Shown in pieces: positions 16,156 through 25,204 of a DNA stretch of 64,000 nucleotides (its first letter is position 1; the number at the start of each line of letters is the position of its first letter). The notes beneath the pieces are model-generated. The model was not told the DNA's origin and searched no databases. It saw only the letters and a program-made list of their open reading frames with translations. Origin of the DNA: Acidimicrobiales bacterium (lineage in GTDB: Bacteria > Actinomycetota > Acidimicrobiia > Acidimicrobiales > SHLQ01); NCBI GenBank assembly GCA_020629635.1, contig JAHDCX010000006.1:1-64000 (forward strand), read 5' to 3'. The translations under genes were made by a program, and so were the position numbers.

Positions 16156-17334
16156 ATGGACTTCAGGCGGATTCACGGGTTGCCCCCGTATGTCTTCACG
16201 ATCATCAACGATCTCAAGATCGAGGCGCGGCGTGCCGGCGAGGACGTGATCGACCTCGGCTTCGGCAACCCGGATCTGCCGAGTCCCGACATCGCCGTCG
16301 AGAAGCTGCAAGAGGCGGCCGGCAACCCCCGCAACCATCGATACTCACTGAGCCGTGGCCTACCCAAGCTCCGCGAAGCCTTCACCGACATGTACCAACG
16401 TCGGTTCGGTGTCGAGCTCGACCCCGAGACCGAGGTGATCAACACGATCGGGGCCAAGGAAGGGCTCAGCCACCTGATGTGGGTCCTGCTCCAGCCCGGC
16501 GACGCGGCACTCGTGCCATCCCCGTCGTATCCGATTCACCTGTATGCGCCGCTCTTCGCCGGGGCAGAGGTGCGCGAGGTGCCGCTCGGCGTCGGAGATG
16601 ACTTCTTCGAAGCGATGACCGAACGCTGGGAGTACTCCTGGCCCAAGCCCCGAGTCATCCTCCTGTCGTTCCCGCACAACCCGACCACGACCTGCGTCGA
16701 CCTCGAATTCATGCAGCGCGTTGTCGACTTTGCCCGCGAGAAGGAGGTGCTGTTGGTCCACGACCTGGCCTATGCCGACCTCGGTTACGACGGGTACCTT
16801 CCACCGTCGATCCTTCAGGCCGAAGGCGCGAAGGACGTCGCGGTCGAGTTGTACTCGATGACGAAGTCGTACTCGATGGCCGGGTGGCGCGTGGCCTTCC
16901 TCGCCGGTAACCCCGACGTCGTCGCCGCACTCGCAAAGTTGAAGAGCTACCTCGACTACGGGACCTTCCAACCCATCCAGATCGCGGCGACCGTCACGAT
17001 GAACGAAGCCCTCGACTATCCGAAGGAAGCGTGCGCAATCTACGAATCCCGGCGCAACACGCTCGTCGAGGGTCTGGCGAGGATCGGTTGGGAGATCGAG
17101 CCCCCGCAAGGGACGATGTTTGCGTGGGCTCGGATCCCCGAGCCCTACCGTGAGCTCGGCTCGGTGGAGTTCTGCTCGAAGCTCGTCCGTGAGGCCAACG
17201 TCGCCCTCTCACCCGGAAAGGGCTTCGGCCCTGGGGGAGAAGGCCATGTGCGATTTGCGCTGATCGAGAACGAACAGCGCATCAATCAGGCCACACGGAG
17301 TCTTGGTCGGGCGCTCAGCGACCTACAGCCCTGA
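16156..17334 (+). CDS. alaC: Class I/II aminotransferase, AlaC-type alanine transaminase
   Basis: The 392-residue PLP enzyme resembles E. coli AlaC closely. RIHGLPPYVFTIINDLKIEA, IDLGFGNPDLP, TIGAKEGLSHLMW, PSPSYPIHLYAPLFAGAEV, SFPHNPTT, HDLAYADLGYDG and SMTKSYSMAGWR (with the Schiff-base Lys) line up in the same order, and VRFALIEN near the end holds the substrate-carboxylate Arg. The expected reaction is pyruvate plus glutamate to alanine plus 2-oxoglutarate. GAGGAGCCGAG precedes the ATG. The C-terminus faces glpK, 12 bases away. Activity on related amino acids is possible. Confidence 0.9.
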   Translation: MDFRRIHGLPPYVFTIINDLKIEARRAGEDVIDLGFGNPDLPSPDIAVEKLQEAAGNPRNHRYSLSRGLPKLREAFTDMYQRRFGVELDPETEVINTIGAKEGLSHLMWVLLQPGDAALVPSPSYPIHLYAPLFAGAEVREVPLGVGDDFFEAMTERWEYSWPKPRVILLSFPHNPTTTCVDLEFMQRVVDFAREKEVLLVHDLAYADLGYDGYLPPSILQAEGAKDVAVELYSMTKSYSMAGWRVAFLAGNPDVVAALAKLKSYLDYGTFQPIQIAATVTMNEALDYPKEACAIYESRRNTLVEGLARIGWEIEPPQGTMFAWARIPEPYRELGSVEFCSKLVREANVALSPGKGFGPGGEGHVRFALIENEQRINQATRSLGRALSDLQP

Positions 17335-17346
17335 GCGCGGCTGCGC

Positions 17347-18819
17347 TCAGCCAGCCCAGCCGCGGGATCGCTCGACGGCCTGGAGCCAGCGGGCGTGCAA
17401 CGCATCCGCGTCGGTACGGTCGTCGGACGGCTCAAAAACGCCGTTTGATCGCCAGGCGGCGGAGACTTCGTCGGTCGAGTCCCAGACACCCTCCGCAATC
17501 CCGGCGAGATAGGCCGCGCCCAGCGCCGTCGTTTCCGTGATGGCGGATCGATGTACGGGTACGCCGATCTGATCAGCCTGGGTCTGCAGGAGAAAGTCCA
17601 TGACCGAGGCGCCGCCGTCGACACGCAGGCTCTCGACTTTCACCCCACCGGCACTCGCCATCGCGTCGATGACGTCTCTCGATTGCAGCGCCATCGATTC
17701 GACGGTCGCCCGGGCGATGTGCGCTCGCGTGGTGCCGCGAGTGAGACCGACAATCGTCCCGCGTGCGCCGGCGTCCCACCACGGGCTTCCGAGCCCGGCG
17801 AAGGCCGGCACCAGAAACACATCGTCGGTCGATTCGACGCTCGTCGCCAGCGGGCCGATCTCCGCCGCTTCGTCGATGATCCCGAGCCCGTCACGCAGCC
17901 ACTGAATCGCCGCCCCCGTGACGAAGACCGCACCTTCGAGCGCATAGGTGGTCGAGCCGTCGGCGAGCGTCCACCCGACCGTCGTCAAGAGTCCGTCGAC
18001 GGGATCTGGCATCGCCGAGCCGACGTTCATCAAGATGAACGAACCCGTGCCATAGGTGTTCTTCGCCGAACCGGTTGCGAAGCAGGCCTGCCCGAACAGC
18101 GCAGCCTGTTGATCCCCGGCGATGCCCGAGATCGGGATCCCGCCGGGCACAGGCAGGTTGGTCGCAGTCACGCCGAACCGTCCCGACGAAGGTCGAACCT
18201 CTGGCATGACCGACGCGGGGACGCCGAACAGGTCCAGCATGTCCTCTGACCACGCCATCGCGCCGATGTCGTAGAGAAGCGTGCGTGATGCGTTCGTCGT
18301 GTCGGTGATGTGCGCCTCGCCGCCCGTCAATTTCCAGACGAGCCAACTGTCGACGGTTCCGAACGCCGTATTGGCGTCGACCTCGATGTGGCCACCGGCG
18401 ATGAGCCACTCGAGCTTCGAACCGGAGAAGTAGGGGTCGAGCACCAGACCCGTGGTTCGTCGAACCAGGTCGAGGTGTCCCGCATCACGAAGTTCGTCGC
18501 AGCGTGCGGCGGTTCGGCGATCCTGCCAAACGATCGCCTTGTGGAGTGGCTCGCCGGTCGACTTGTCCCAGACCACCACCGTTTCGCGCTGGTCGGTGAT
18601 GCCGATCGCCGCAACCGGTTGGTCGATGCCAGCCATCAGCTCCGTGAGCGTGACAACCACGGCATCCCAGATCTCCTGAGCGTCGTGTTCGACCCATCCG
18701 GGCGACGGGAAGTACTGCGGAAATTCGCGATAGGACGACGACAACGGAAGCCCGGTTTCGTCGAAGGCGATGGAGCGAACACCGGTTGTGCCCGCATCGA
18801 TTGCAAGAACGACAGCCAT
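17347..18819 (-). CDS. glpK: Glycerol kinase
   Basis: The 490-residue FGGY-family kinase phosphorylates glycerol to glycerol 3-phosphate with ATP in the cytoplasm. Seen are AIDAGTTGVRSIAFD (phosphate loop), GITDQRETVVVWD, IVWQDRRTAARC, SKLEWLI, GIAGDQQAALFGQ (catalytic Asp), KNTYGTGSFILMN, LVPAFAGLGSPWWD and RVDGGASVMDFLLQ. The length matches the family. No glpF or glpD neighbour is visible. It is divergent from the phosphofructokinase gene with 37 bases between the starts, so both promoters must be packed in that gap or overlap the coding ends. Confidence 0.96.
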   Translation of the reverse strand: MAVVLAIDAGTTGVRSIAFDETGLPLSSSYREFPQYFPSPGWVEHDAQEIWDAVVVTLTELMAGIDQPVAAIGITDQRETVVVWDKSTGEPLHKAIVWQDRRTAARCDELRDAGHLDLVRRTTGLVLDPYFSGSKLEWLIAGGHIEVDANTAFGTVDSWLVWKLTGGEAHITDTTNASRTLLYDIGAMAWSEDMLDLFGVPASVMPEVRPSSGRFGVTATNLPVPGGIPISGIAGDQQAALFGQACFATGSAKNTYGTGSFILMNVGSAMPDPVDGLLTTVGWTLADGSTTYALEGAVFVTGAAIQWLRDGLGIIDEAAEIGPLATSVESTDDVFLVPAFAGLGSPWWDAGARGTIVGLTRGTTRAHIARATVESMALQSRDVIDAMASAGGVKVESLRVDGGASVMDFLLQTQADQIGVPVHRSAITETTALGAAYLAGIAEGVWDSTDEVSAAWRSNGVFEPSDDRTDADALHARWLQAVERSRGWAG

Positions 18820-18856
18820 GGTCCGACACTAGTCACGACGCCCGTAGGCTGACCGC

Positions 18857-19882
18857 ATGCTGCTCGGAGTGTTGACCGGAGGCGGGGATGCTCCCGGTCT
18901 CAATGCCGTCATTCGTGGAGTCGTCCGGGAGGCCTCCGTCGAAGGCCACGAGGTGATCGGATTCCACGATGGCTGGCGTGGCGTGATGGACGGGGACCAC
19001 ATGGAGCTGACGGTCGAGGGCTGTCGCGGTCTGCTCGACAAGGGTGGCACCGTGCTCGGAACGACTCGCATCAATCCGTTCATGCGCGACGACGGTCCGT
19101 CCGCATGTCGACAATCCCTCGACGCGTTGGGCGTCGACGCGCTCATTTCGATCGGGGGAGAGGGCACGCTTTCGTGCACCCAGGAGATGTACAAGCTCGG
19201 CTTTCCGGTTGTCGGCGTGCCGAAGACGATCGACAACGACATCGGGCTGACCGAGATGACCTTCGGTTTCGCAACCGCCGTCGACATCGCCACCGAAGCG
19301 ATCGGCCGACTGCACACGACGGCCGAGTCCCACGACCGGGTGATGGTGATCGAAGTCATGGGCCGTCACGTCGGCCACATCGCCACCTGGGCGGGGATCG
19401 CGGGCGGAGCGACCGTGACGCTGATCCCCGAGCACCCCTTCGACATCGTCGAAGTCTGCGACGCGTTGCGGCGCCGCCACCAACGAGGCAAGTACGCCTC
19501 GATCGTCGTCGTGGCCGAGGGCGCCAAGCCCGTCCCTGGCTCGCTCGACGTTCCCGAGGACACCTTCGACGAGTTCGGACACATTCGACTCGGGGGGATC
19601 GGCGAACTCGTCGCTGGCGAGATCAGCTCTCGGACGGGATTCGAGACCCGTACCACCGTGCTGGGGTATGTCCAGCGAGGTGGTCAGCCCAACGCGTATG
19701 ACCGAGTGCTATCGACCTGGTACGGCGTCGAAGCGGCCCGGGCGGCAATCGATGAGGACTTCGGAGCGATGGTCGCCTATCAGTGCGGCACGGTCCAGCG
19801 AGTTCGGATCGCTGACGCGGTCGACGGACTCAAGTACGTCCGGCCCGAGCTCTGGAACGTCGCCAATCGGTTCTTCGCGTAG
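18857..19882 (+). CDS. pfkA: 6-phosphofructokinase
   Basis: The 341-residue protein is a group-A phosphofructokinase of glycolysis. LTGGGDAPGLNAVIRG, SIGGEGTLS (101-105), VPKTIDNDI (121-129), MGRHVGHIA and GYVQRGGQPNAYDR are the hallmark blocks. GGEG has Gly at the position that is Asp in PPi-dependent enzymes, pointing to ATP as donor, while the Lys of PKTIDND is the residue typical of PPi enzymes. This mixed pair is known in actinobacterial PFKs. ATG 18857 is assigned; the gene is divergent from glpK and convergent with the lpqB-like gene. Confidence 0.95.
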   Translation: MLLGVLTGGGDAPGLNAVIRGVVREASVEGHEVIGFHDGWRGVMDGDHMELTVEGCRGLLDKGGTVLGTTRINPFMRDDGPSACRQSLDALGVDALISIGGEGTLSCTQEMYKLGFPVVGVPKTIDNDIGLTEMTFGFATAVDIATEAIGRLHTTAESHDRVMVIEVMGRHVGHIATWAGIAGGATVTLIPEHPFDIVEVCDALRRRHQRGKYASIVVVAEGAKPVPGSLDVPEDTFDEFGHIRLGGIGELVAGEISSRTGFETRTTVLGYVQRGGQPNAYDRVLSTWYGVEAARAAIDEDFGAMVAYQCGTVQRVRIADAVDGLKYVRPELWNVANRFFA

Positions 19883-19933
19883 GCCAATCGATCCTTGGTG
19901 TCGGCGGGGAGCGCCGGCGAAGGAACGTCCGCG

Positions 19934-20572
19934 TCAGCCTGGGGGAACGATCGGCCGGAGGCTGGGGTAGTCCTCGCGGCCGACGGGGCGTTCGACATTG
20001 CCCTCCTCGGCCTCGGTCAGCACGCTGATGAACTCGTTCTCGCCGTCCTCGTTGCGGACCAGGAACGAAACCGCATCGACCGACTCGAGTTCGGTCAGCG
20101 TGAAGACCACTTGGGCGAACGCCGTGATGCGGGCAGTTCCCTCGACCGACGGCGCTTCGGTCAACACGATGTCGAGTCGTCCGTCTGCCGGGCTGGCGGT
20201 CTCGAGGACGGCAAGGGGAGCTTCTCCCGAGGGGACGAGGAGTGTGGACAGCAGCTTTTCGGTCTGCTCCTCGTTGGTGGGCCCGGCGAAGAGCTGTTCG
20301 AGGATGAGCGCCTCGAGTTCGGTCCCGCTGTCGACCAGGGCGACCTGACGCTCCACGCCGACGAGGCGGGGTTCGCCCTCGTTGGGGTCGACCAGATAGA
20401 TGACGACGGCCTCCGCGAGCTGTTCTGGCACGCTGGTCGTGGTCGTCGTCGTGGTTGGCTGCAGCGCCGCCGGGAGCTCGTCGACGGCGATGGTCTCCGG
20501 GGCATCGTCGAGTGGGATGCCACATCCGGCACCGAGAACTGCGAGGGCGATCAGGCAGCCGATCCGCCTCAT
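19934..20572 (-). CDS. GerMN-domain lipoprotein, short LpqB-like
   Basis: The 212-residue product begins MRRIGCLIALAVLGAGCG, a signal peptide with a clear lipobox (LGAGC), so it is a membrane lipoprotein. A Thr-rich linker leads into one GerMN domain (about residues 50-185: AVVIYLVDPNEGEPRLVGV, LEALILEQLFAGPT, ARITAFAQVVFTLTELESVDAV). Its start codon overlaps the mtrB stop (ATGA), which is the position of lpqB in the mtrA-mtrB-lpqB operon of other actinobacteria. Known LpqB is far longer, with a beta-propeller after GerMN that is absent here. LpqB modulates MtrB; the same job is inferred. Confidence 0.82.
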   Translation of the reverse strand: MRRIGCLIALAVLGAGCGIPLDDAPETIAVDELPAALQPTTTTTTTSVPEQLAEAVVIYLVDPNEGEPRLVGVERQVALVDSGTELEALILEQLFAGPTNEEQTEKLLSTLLVPSGEAPLAVLETASPADGRLDIVLTEAPSVEGTARITAFAQVVFTLTELESVDAVSFLVRNEDGENEFISVLTEAEEGNVERPVGREDYPSLRPIVPPG

Positions 20573-21978
20573 GCCATCTCCTCGTCGAGGTCTTCGCTGA
20601 TCGGAAGCTCCACCACGAATCGTGCTCCCCGGTGCCCGTCTGGGCGATCCTCGACCCACACTCGCCCATGGTGGAGGTTCACGTGTTCTGCAACGAGGGA
20701 CAGACCGAGTCCGACACCGGTGTCGTAGCCGCGACGTCCCCCAGCTCCACCACGGCTGAACCGATCGAAGATGACGAAACGCTCTTCGAGCGGCACGCCC
20801 GGCCCCGCGTCCTCCACCGCCATGAGCACGGTCGCCGGCGTCCTCGTCAGATGAACCCGAGTCGCGCCGCCGCCGTACTTCGCCGCGTTGTCGAGGAGGT
20901 TGGCGACCACGCGCGCCAGCCGTCGCTTGTCTGCGTCGACCACCACGTTCTCGACGTTTGGTTCGACCTCGACGGGGATCACCTGCATCGACGCGGCGTC
21001 CACCGCCGCCCGAACGAACTGGGCGTACAGCAGCGGATCCGCCTGGAGCGATGCGGTACCCACATCGAATCTGGAGATCTCGAGAAGGTCTTCGACAAGC
21101 GTCTGGAACCGCGTGATGTCGCTCGCCAGGAGATCGAGTGCCGTTTGGGAACGGGCCGGCATCTCGTTGCGGTTGTTCTCGAGGACCTCGACGGACGCGG
21201 TCAACGTCATCAAGGGGCTTCGCAGCTCGTGACTCACTTCGCTGGCGAAACGGGCATCGCGCTGAATGCGCTCTTCGAGGCTCCCCGCCATCTCGTTGAA
21301 CGAGGCAGCGAGCCGCTCGAGGTCTTCGTCTCCTTGGGTGTCGAGACGGGTGTCGAGGCGTCCTCCGGCGATCGCCTCGGCTGCCTCGGAGACGTCCACG
21401 AGCGGACGCAAGGCCCGGGTTGCCGCAAAGCGGCCGACGAGGGCAGCGAGGGCAGCCACGATCAGTCCACCGCCCACCAGAACCAGCTGCAGGGTCTCGA
21501 GCGTGTCTTCGACCTCCGCGAGCGGGACCGCCTCGAAGTAGACGACGTCGCTGAACCCGGCGATCGGCACGCCGTACACGATTGCGGGGATGTCCTGCAC
21601 GGTTGTCCGCATCTTGGCGGCACGGCGGTCGAACGCAAGTGATTGCAGCTCGCTCGGGACATCCTCGAGCGAGAACGCCGACGCGTCACGAGCGAAACTG
21701 CCGTCATTGCGAATCAGCAGCGGCCGCGAGCCCGCTCGCGTATTGAGGGTCTCGACGATGCCATTGAGCGCGCCAGCGTCGAGATCGGGTGTCAGCTGGG
21801 CCTTGACCCGCGACGCATTGGCGAATGCGACGACCTCGGCAGCATCCTCCCGCTGCGAAAGCAACACCTGACGCGTGATGCCGAGCGTGAGCACGGTGAG
21901 CAACAACGTGACGAGCAGCCCACCGATCGCGAACGCCAGGGTGACCCGGGATCGCAGACCGAGTCGAAGTCGATCCAC
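20569..21978 (-). CDS. mtrB: Sensor histidine kinase MtrB
   Basis: The 469-residue membrane kinase has transmembrane segments at about 13-36 and 164-184 flanking an extracytoplasmic domain, then a HAMP domain (RFAATRALRPLVDVSEAAEA). The dimerisation/phosphoacceptor helix follows (EVSHELRSPLM, His 250), then the ATPase domain with NLLDNAAKYGG, VEDAGPGVP and GVGLGLSLVAEHV. It phosphorylates MtrA, encoded 9 bases upstream. In related actinobacteria MtrAB controls peptidoglycan hydrolases, division and osmotic response. The assignment as MtrB rests on its place between the regulator and the GerMN lipoprotein. Confidence 0.9.
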   Translation of the reverse strand: MDRLRLGLRSRVTLAFAIGGLLVTLLLTVLTLGITRQVLLSQREDAAEVVAFANASRVKAQLTPDLDAGALNGIVETLNTRAGSRPLLIRNDGSFARDASAFSLEDVPSELQSLAFDRRAAKMRTTVQDIPAIVYGVPIAGFSDVVYFEAVPLAEVEDTLETLQLVLVGGGLIVAALAALVGRFAATRALRPLVDVSEAAEAIAGGRLDTRLDTQGDEDLERLAASFNEMAGSLEERIQRDARFASEVSHELRSPLMTLTASVEVLENNRNEMPARSQTALDLLASDITRFQTLVEDLLEISRFDVGTASLQADPLLYAQFVRAAVDAASMQVIPVEVEPNVENVVVDADKRRLARVVANLLDNAAKYGGGATRVHLTRTPATVLMAVEDAGPGVPLEERFVIFDRFSRGGAGGRRGYDTGVGLGLSLVAEHVNLHHGRVWVEDRPDGHRGARFVVELPISEDLDEEMA

Positions 21979-21987
21979 TGGTCGGAC

Positions 21988-22668
21988 TCAGGTTTGGAGC
22001 TTGTAGCCGAGGCCCCGGACGGTGACCACGTGCTGAGGGTCGGCAGGGTCCTCTTCGATCTTGGTCCGCAGGCGTCGAATGTGGACGTCCACGAGGCGGC
22101 CATCGCCGAAGTACCCGTACCCCCACACCTTCTCGAGGAGCATCTCTCGGCTGAAGACCTTGCCAGGAGCAGAAGCCAGTTCGACAAGAAGGCGAAACTC
22201 CGTCTTTGTCAGGTGGACTTCTTCGCCACCCTTCTTGACCATGCCCTGATCGGGGATGACCTCGAGATCGCCGAATGCCATGTCTGGCGCCGGAGCCTCG
22301 GTCGTTCGGCTCCGCCGAAGCAACGCTCGGATACGGGCCGAGAGCTCCTTTGGCGCAAACGGCTTGGTGAGGTAGTCGTCTGCGCCAGCTTCGAGTCCGG
22401 CGACGACGTCGTGGGTGTCGGCTCGAGCGGTGACCATGACGATCGGGACGTCAGACACCCGCCGAATCGAGCGGCACACGTCAAACCCGTCGATGCCGGG
22501 CAACATGATGTCGATCAGCACCACGTCGGTGGGTTGCTGGCCAAACATCAGCAGCGCGTCTTCGCCATTGTCCGACTCGGCGACTTCCCAGCCCTCATCC
22601 TCGAGAGCCATGCGCACCGCGGTACGGATGCGTTCGTCGTCCTCGACGGTCAGGATTCGGGTGCCCAT
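21988..22668 (-). CDS. mtrA: Response regulator MtrA (OmpR/PhoB type)
   Basis: The 226-residue regulator has a receiver domain (VEDDE acidic pocket, phosphorylated Asp 53 in LIDIMLPGIDG, MVTARAD, and the conserved Lys in TKPF). Its C-terminal winged helix (LTKTEFRLLVELASAPGKVF, VDVHIRRLRTKIEEDP, VRGLGYKL) binds DNA. As MtrA it would regulate wall and division genes together with MtrB. The GGGGAG stretch abuts the ATG at 22668, too close for a normal ribosome binding site, so the message could be leaderless. An open frame extends to 22833 but overlaps the phosphatase gene. Confidence 0.92.
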   Translation of the reverse strand: MGTRILTVEDDERIRTAVRMALEDEGWEVAESDNGEDALLMFGQQPTDVVLIDIMLPGIDGFDVCRSIRRVSDVPIVMVTARADTHDVVAGLEAGADDYLTKPFAPKELSARIRALLRRSRTTEAPAPDMAFGDLEVIPDQGMVKKGGEEVHLTKTEFRLLVELASAPGKVFSREMLLEKVWGYGYFGDGRLVDVHIRRLRTKIEEDPADPQHVVTVRGLGYKLQT

Positions 22669-22700
22669 CTCCCCGACACTAGGCGCGACGCCCGCTGGGT

Positions 22701-23462
22701 TCAGGCACCCGCGCCTTCGATCAATCCACCGAACGCATCGGCGAGCTGTGGACCGCACGCCCACGTCAGCGCATCGTCGACCACATGCGCGCCCGCCTCG
22801 GCGGCAATGAGGGCCCCGGCGGCCGAATCCCACGGCGACAGTCCACGCTCGAAGTAGGCGTCAACTCGACCGCAGGCGACCGCGCACAGATCGAGTGCGG
22901 CGCCGCCGAGGCGGCGAATGTCGCGAACGTGCGGCAGCACCCGGGTCAGGACGTCAGCTTGGTGGGCACGTCGTTCTGCGGCGTACCCGAAGCCGGTGGC
23001 GATCAGTGCCGTGGCGAGTTCGTCCTTTGACGAGACGCTGATCGACGAGTCGTTTCGGTGGGCGCCACCGCCGAGAGACGCGGAGAAGAGTTCGTCGCGG
23101 ACGGGGTCGTACACGGCGCCAGCCAGCGCTCGAGTCCCGTCCGATGCCGCGATCGACACGCTCCATCCAACGATGTCGTACAAGAAGTTCGTCGTGCCGT
23201 CGATCGGATCGATGACCCAGGAGATGCCTGACGTGCCGGTGCGATTGGTTCCCTCTTCGCCGATCAGTCCGTCGTCTGGGCGGGCCTGCCCGATCCTCGC
23301 AACGATCGTGTCCTCCGCCCACGTGTCGATTTCGGTGACGACGTCGGCGCTGGACGACTTCGTCGACCACGAGAATCCGGTCTGGCGCCGCTCAGCAGCC
23401 TCGGTGCCGACGTCGCGGGCGATCGTGCGGGCCAGGTCGAGGAGCTCGACGGGATCACTCAT
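22701..23462 (-). CDS. Inositol monophosphatase family protein
   Basis: The 253-residue protein has the metal-binding motifs of the IMPase family: GEEGTNRTG (first Glu), DPIDGTTNFLY (Asp-Pro-Ile-Asp-Gly-Thr) and WDSAAGALIAAEAG (last Asp). Likely substrates are inositol phosphates, with histidinol phosphate or other sugar phosphates as alternatives that the sequence cannot exclude. Inositol phosphate turnover would fit an organism that makes mycothiol and phosphatidylinositol mannosides, both suggested by other genes here. It overlaps the upstream small membrane protein gene by 4 bases and lies 32 bases before mtrA. Confidence 0.88.
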   Translation of the reverse strand: MSDPVELLDLARTIARDVGTEAAERRQTGFSWSTKSSSADVVTEIDTWAEDTIVARIGQARPDDGLIGEEGTNRTGTSGISWVIDPIDGTTNFLYDIVGWSVSIAASDGTRALAGAVYDPVRDELFSASLGGGAHRNDSSISVSSKDELATALIATGFGYAAERRAHQADVLTRVLPHVRDIRRLGGAALDLCAVACGRVDAYFERGLSPWDSAAGALIAAEAGAHVVDDALTWACGPQLADAFGGLIEGAGA

Positions 23463-23779
23463 GACAGACCTCGCTCACGGCGAGCTCGGTCTCGATTCTC
23501 GATCGCTCGCCACTCGGACATGGCCCGCAAGGTGAGCACCGCGACCACGGCAACGCCGATCGCAAACACAACCGCCGACACCACACCCGCGATCACCGCG
23601 GAGGTGCCACAGTCCCCCGAACACTGAAGATCGAACGCTGACCAACCGATCAATCCGCCTGCGCCGCCAGCGATCACGATCGCTGCGACCGCAACGATGC
23701 GAGCCCAGACCGGAGGCGCGGCGTCCGGGAGCGCGTCTGTCGTCGAGTTGTTCACGGAGCCCGAGGATAGCGACGGCAT
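23459..23779 (-). CDS. Small membrane protein with two helices
   Basis: I do not recognise a family. The 106-residue protein has two hydrophobic segments (about residues 28-48 and 61-84), a short loop with two cysteines (LQCSGDCGTS) that could form a disulfide outside, and an Arg-rich cytoplasmic tail. It ends with a 4-base overlap on the inositol phosphatase gene, so the two are translationally linked and may be the first genes of the mtrA operon. Only 14 bases separate its start from dinB on the other strand; a later GTG (residue 9) may be the true start. Confidence 0.55.
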   Translation of the reverse strand: MPSLSSGSVNNSTTDALPDAAPPVWARIVAVAAIVIAGGAGGLIGWSAFDLQCSGDCGTSAVIAGVVSAVVFAIGVAVVAVLTLRAMSEWRAIENRDRARRERGLS

Positions 23780-23793
23780 GAAAGACTCGACGG

Positions 23794-25074
23794 GTGGTCC
23801 GGACAATCCTGCACGTCGACATGGACGCCTTCTACGTCTCGGTCGAGCTCGTGCGTCGACCGGAGCTCCGGGGCCGGCCGGTGGTGGTCGGAGGAACGGG
23901 GCGGCGAGGAGTCGTCGCCGCAGCGTCCTACGAGGCCCGTTCCTATGGCGTCTTCTCGGCGATGCCGTCTGCCCGAGCCCGACAGTTGTGCCCCGACGCC
24001 ATCTTTCTCGCCGGCGATCACGGGCACTACAGCGACGTCTCGGCCCGGGTGATGGGGGTGTTCGCCGAGGTGACGCCGCTGGTCGAACCAATCAGCCTCG
24101 ACGAAGCGTTTCTCGACGTGACCGGCGCGCTCCGCTCGCGTTCGGCCACCCAGATCGCCTCGGAGCTACGGAGCGCCATCTGGAAACAGGAGGAGCTGTC
24201 GTGCTCTGTCGGTATCGCCCCGAACAAGTTCCTCGCGAAACTCGCCAGCGAAGCCGCCAAGCCGAAGCCATCGCGTCGAGGGCCGGTTCGCGGCCCGGGG
24301 GTCACCGAGGTCCGGCCCGGCCGCGAACTCGAGTTCTTGCATCCGCTGCCGGTGTCGGCGCTCTGGGGCGTCGGTTCCGCCACGCAGGCCCGCCTCCATG
24401 CGCTCGGCGTCCAGACCGTCGGAGACCTCGCCGCGTTGCCGGTCGTCACCCTGACCACCTCGGTCGGCCAGGCGGTTGGGCGGCATCTTCATGCCTTGGC
24501 CCAAGGGGTGGACGAGCGGCCCGTGGAACCCGACCGCGAGACGAAATCGATCTCCCACGAGGAGACCTTCGCCTACGACCTGACCGACCCCGACGCAATC
24601 GACACCGAACTCGTTCGGCAAAGCGATGCGGTCGCCCAACGGTTGCGCAACCACGATCTCGCGGCGCGGACCGCAACCGTCAAGGTGCGTTTCGGAGATT
24701 TCACGACGATCACCCGGCGAAGCACGTCCGACCGTCCCTTCACCACGGCCGACGAGCTACTGCGTGCGGCACGCCAGCTGTTCACGACGATCGACCCGAG
24801 CGCGGGGATTCGACTGCTCGGAGTGGGTGTGGCCGGGCTCACTGCGGACCCCGGCAAACAGCTCTCCTTCGAGGATTTGCTGGGCGACACGCCCGCTTCG
24901 GCAGCCGAGACCGCCGCCGTCATCGATGACGTCCGCGCCCGATTCGGTGACGGGGCGATCGGGCGAGCATCGGCAACCGTCGACGGCCAGCTTCGGGTGA
25001 CTCGTCGAGGGGCCCAGCAATGGGGGCCCGATGCCCCCGACGCAACCGAGGGCGTCGACACGAAGGATCAGTAG
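23794..25074 (+). CDS. dinB: DNA polymerase IV (Y family)
   Basis: The 426-residue translesion polymerase begins ILHVDMDAFYVSVE (catalytic Asp) and has SYEARSYGV, PISLDEAFLDVTG (catalytic Asp-Glu) and SVGIAPNKFLAKLASEAAKP. Helix-hairpin-helix segments (WGVGSATQARLHALGVQTVGDL) and the little-finger domain (TATVKVRFGDFTTITR) follow. The GKQLSFEDLL segment near residue 355 could be the sliding-clamp binding site. It copies past damaged bases with low fidelity. GTG 23794 gives the normal N-terminus. No LexA-like palindrome was found just upstream. Confidence 0.95.
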   Translation: MVRTILHVDMDAFYVSVELVRRPELRGRPVVVGGTGRRGVVAAASYEARSYGVFSAMPSARARQLCPDAIFLAGDHGHYSDVSARVMGVFAEVTPLVEPISLDEAFLDVTGALRSRSATQIASELRSAIWKQEELSCSVGIAPNKFLAKLASEAAKPKPSRRGPVRGPGVTEVRPGRELEFLHPLPVSALWGVGSATQARLHALGVQTVGDLAALPVVTLTTSVGQAVGRHLHALAQGVDERPVEPDRETKSISHEETFAYDLTDPDAIDTELVRQSDAVAQRLRNHDLAARTATVKVRFGDFTTITRRSTSDRPFTTADELLRAARQLFTTIDPSAGIRLLGVGVAGLTADPGKQLSFEDLLGDTPASAAETAAVIDDVRARFGDGAIGRASATVDGQLRVTRRGAQQWGPDAPDATEGVDTKDQ

Positions 25075-25127
25075 TTGGGGTGAAATGCCCTTGGTTTCCC
25101 GCTACGAAGTGCCGATTGGATCCTTAG

Positions 25128-25143
25128 GGTGCATAGACGCACC
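25128..25143. promoter_or_regulatory. Small inverted repeat in the 130-bp leader of the DUF3040 gene
   Basis: The gap 25075-25204 carries the promoter region of the DUF3040 gene. GGTGC (25128-25132) and GCACC (25139-25143) form an inverted repeat around ATAGAC. I could not fix -35 and -10 boxes. No other structure stands out. Confidence 0.3.
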
Positions 25144-25204
25144 GGGCAACCTGTGAGAAGATTATCGAACGCCACCAAGCCCTGACGGCGACGAGGAAAC
25201 CCCT

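Noticed and set aside
23700-23800. LexA box upstream of dinB
   Set aside because: No CGAAC-N4-GTTCG or similar palindrome was found there.
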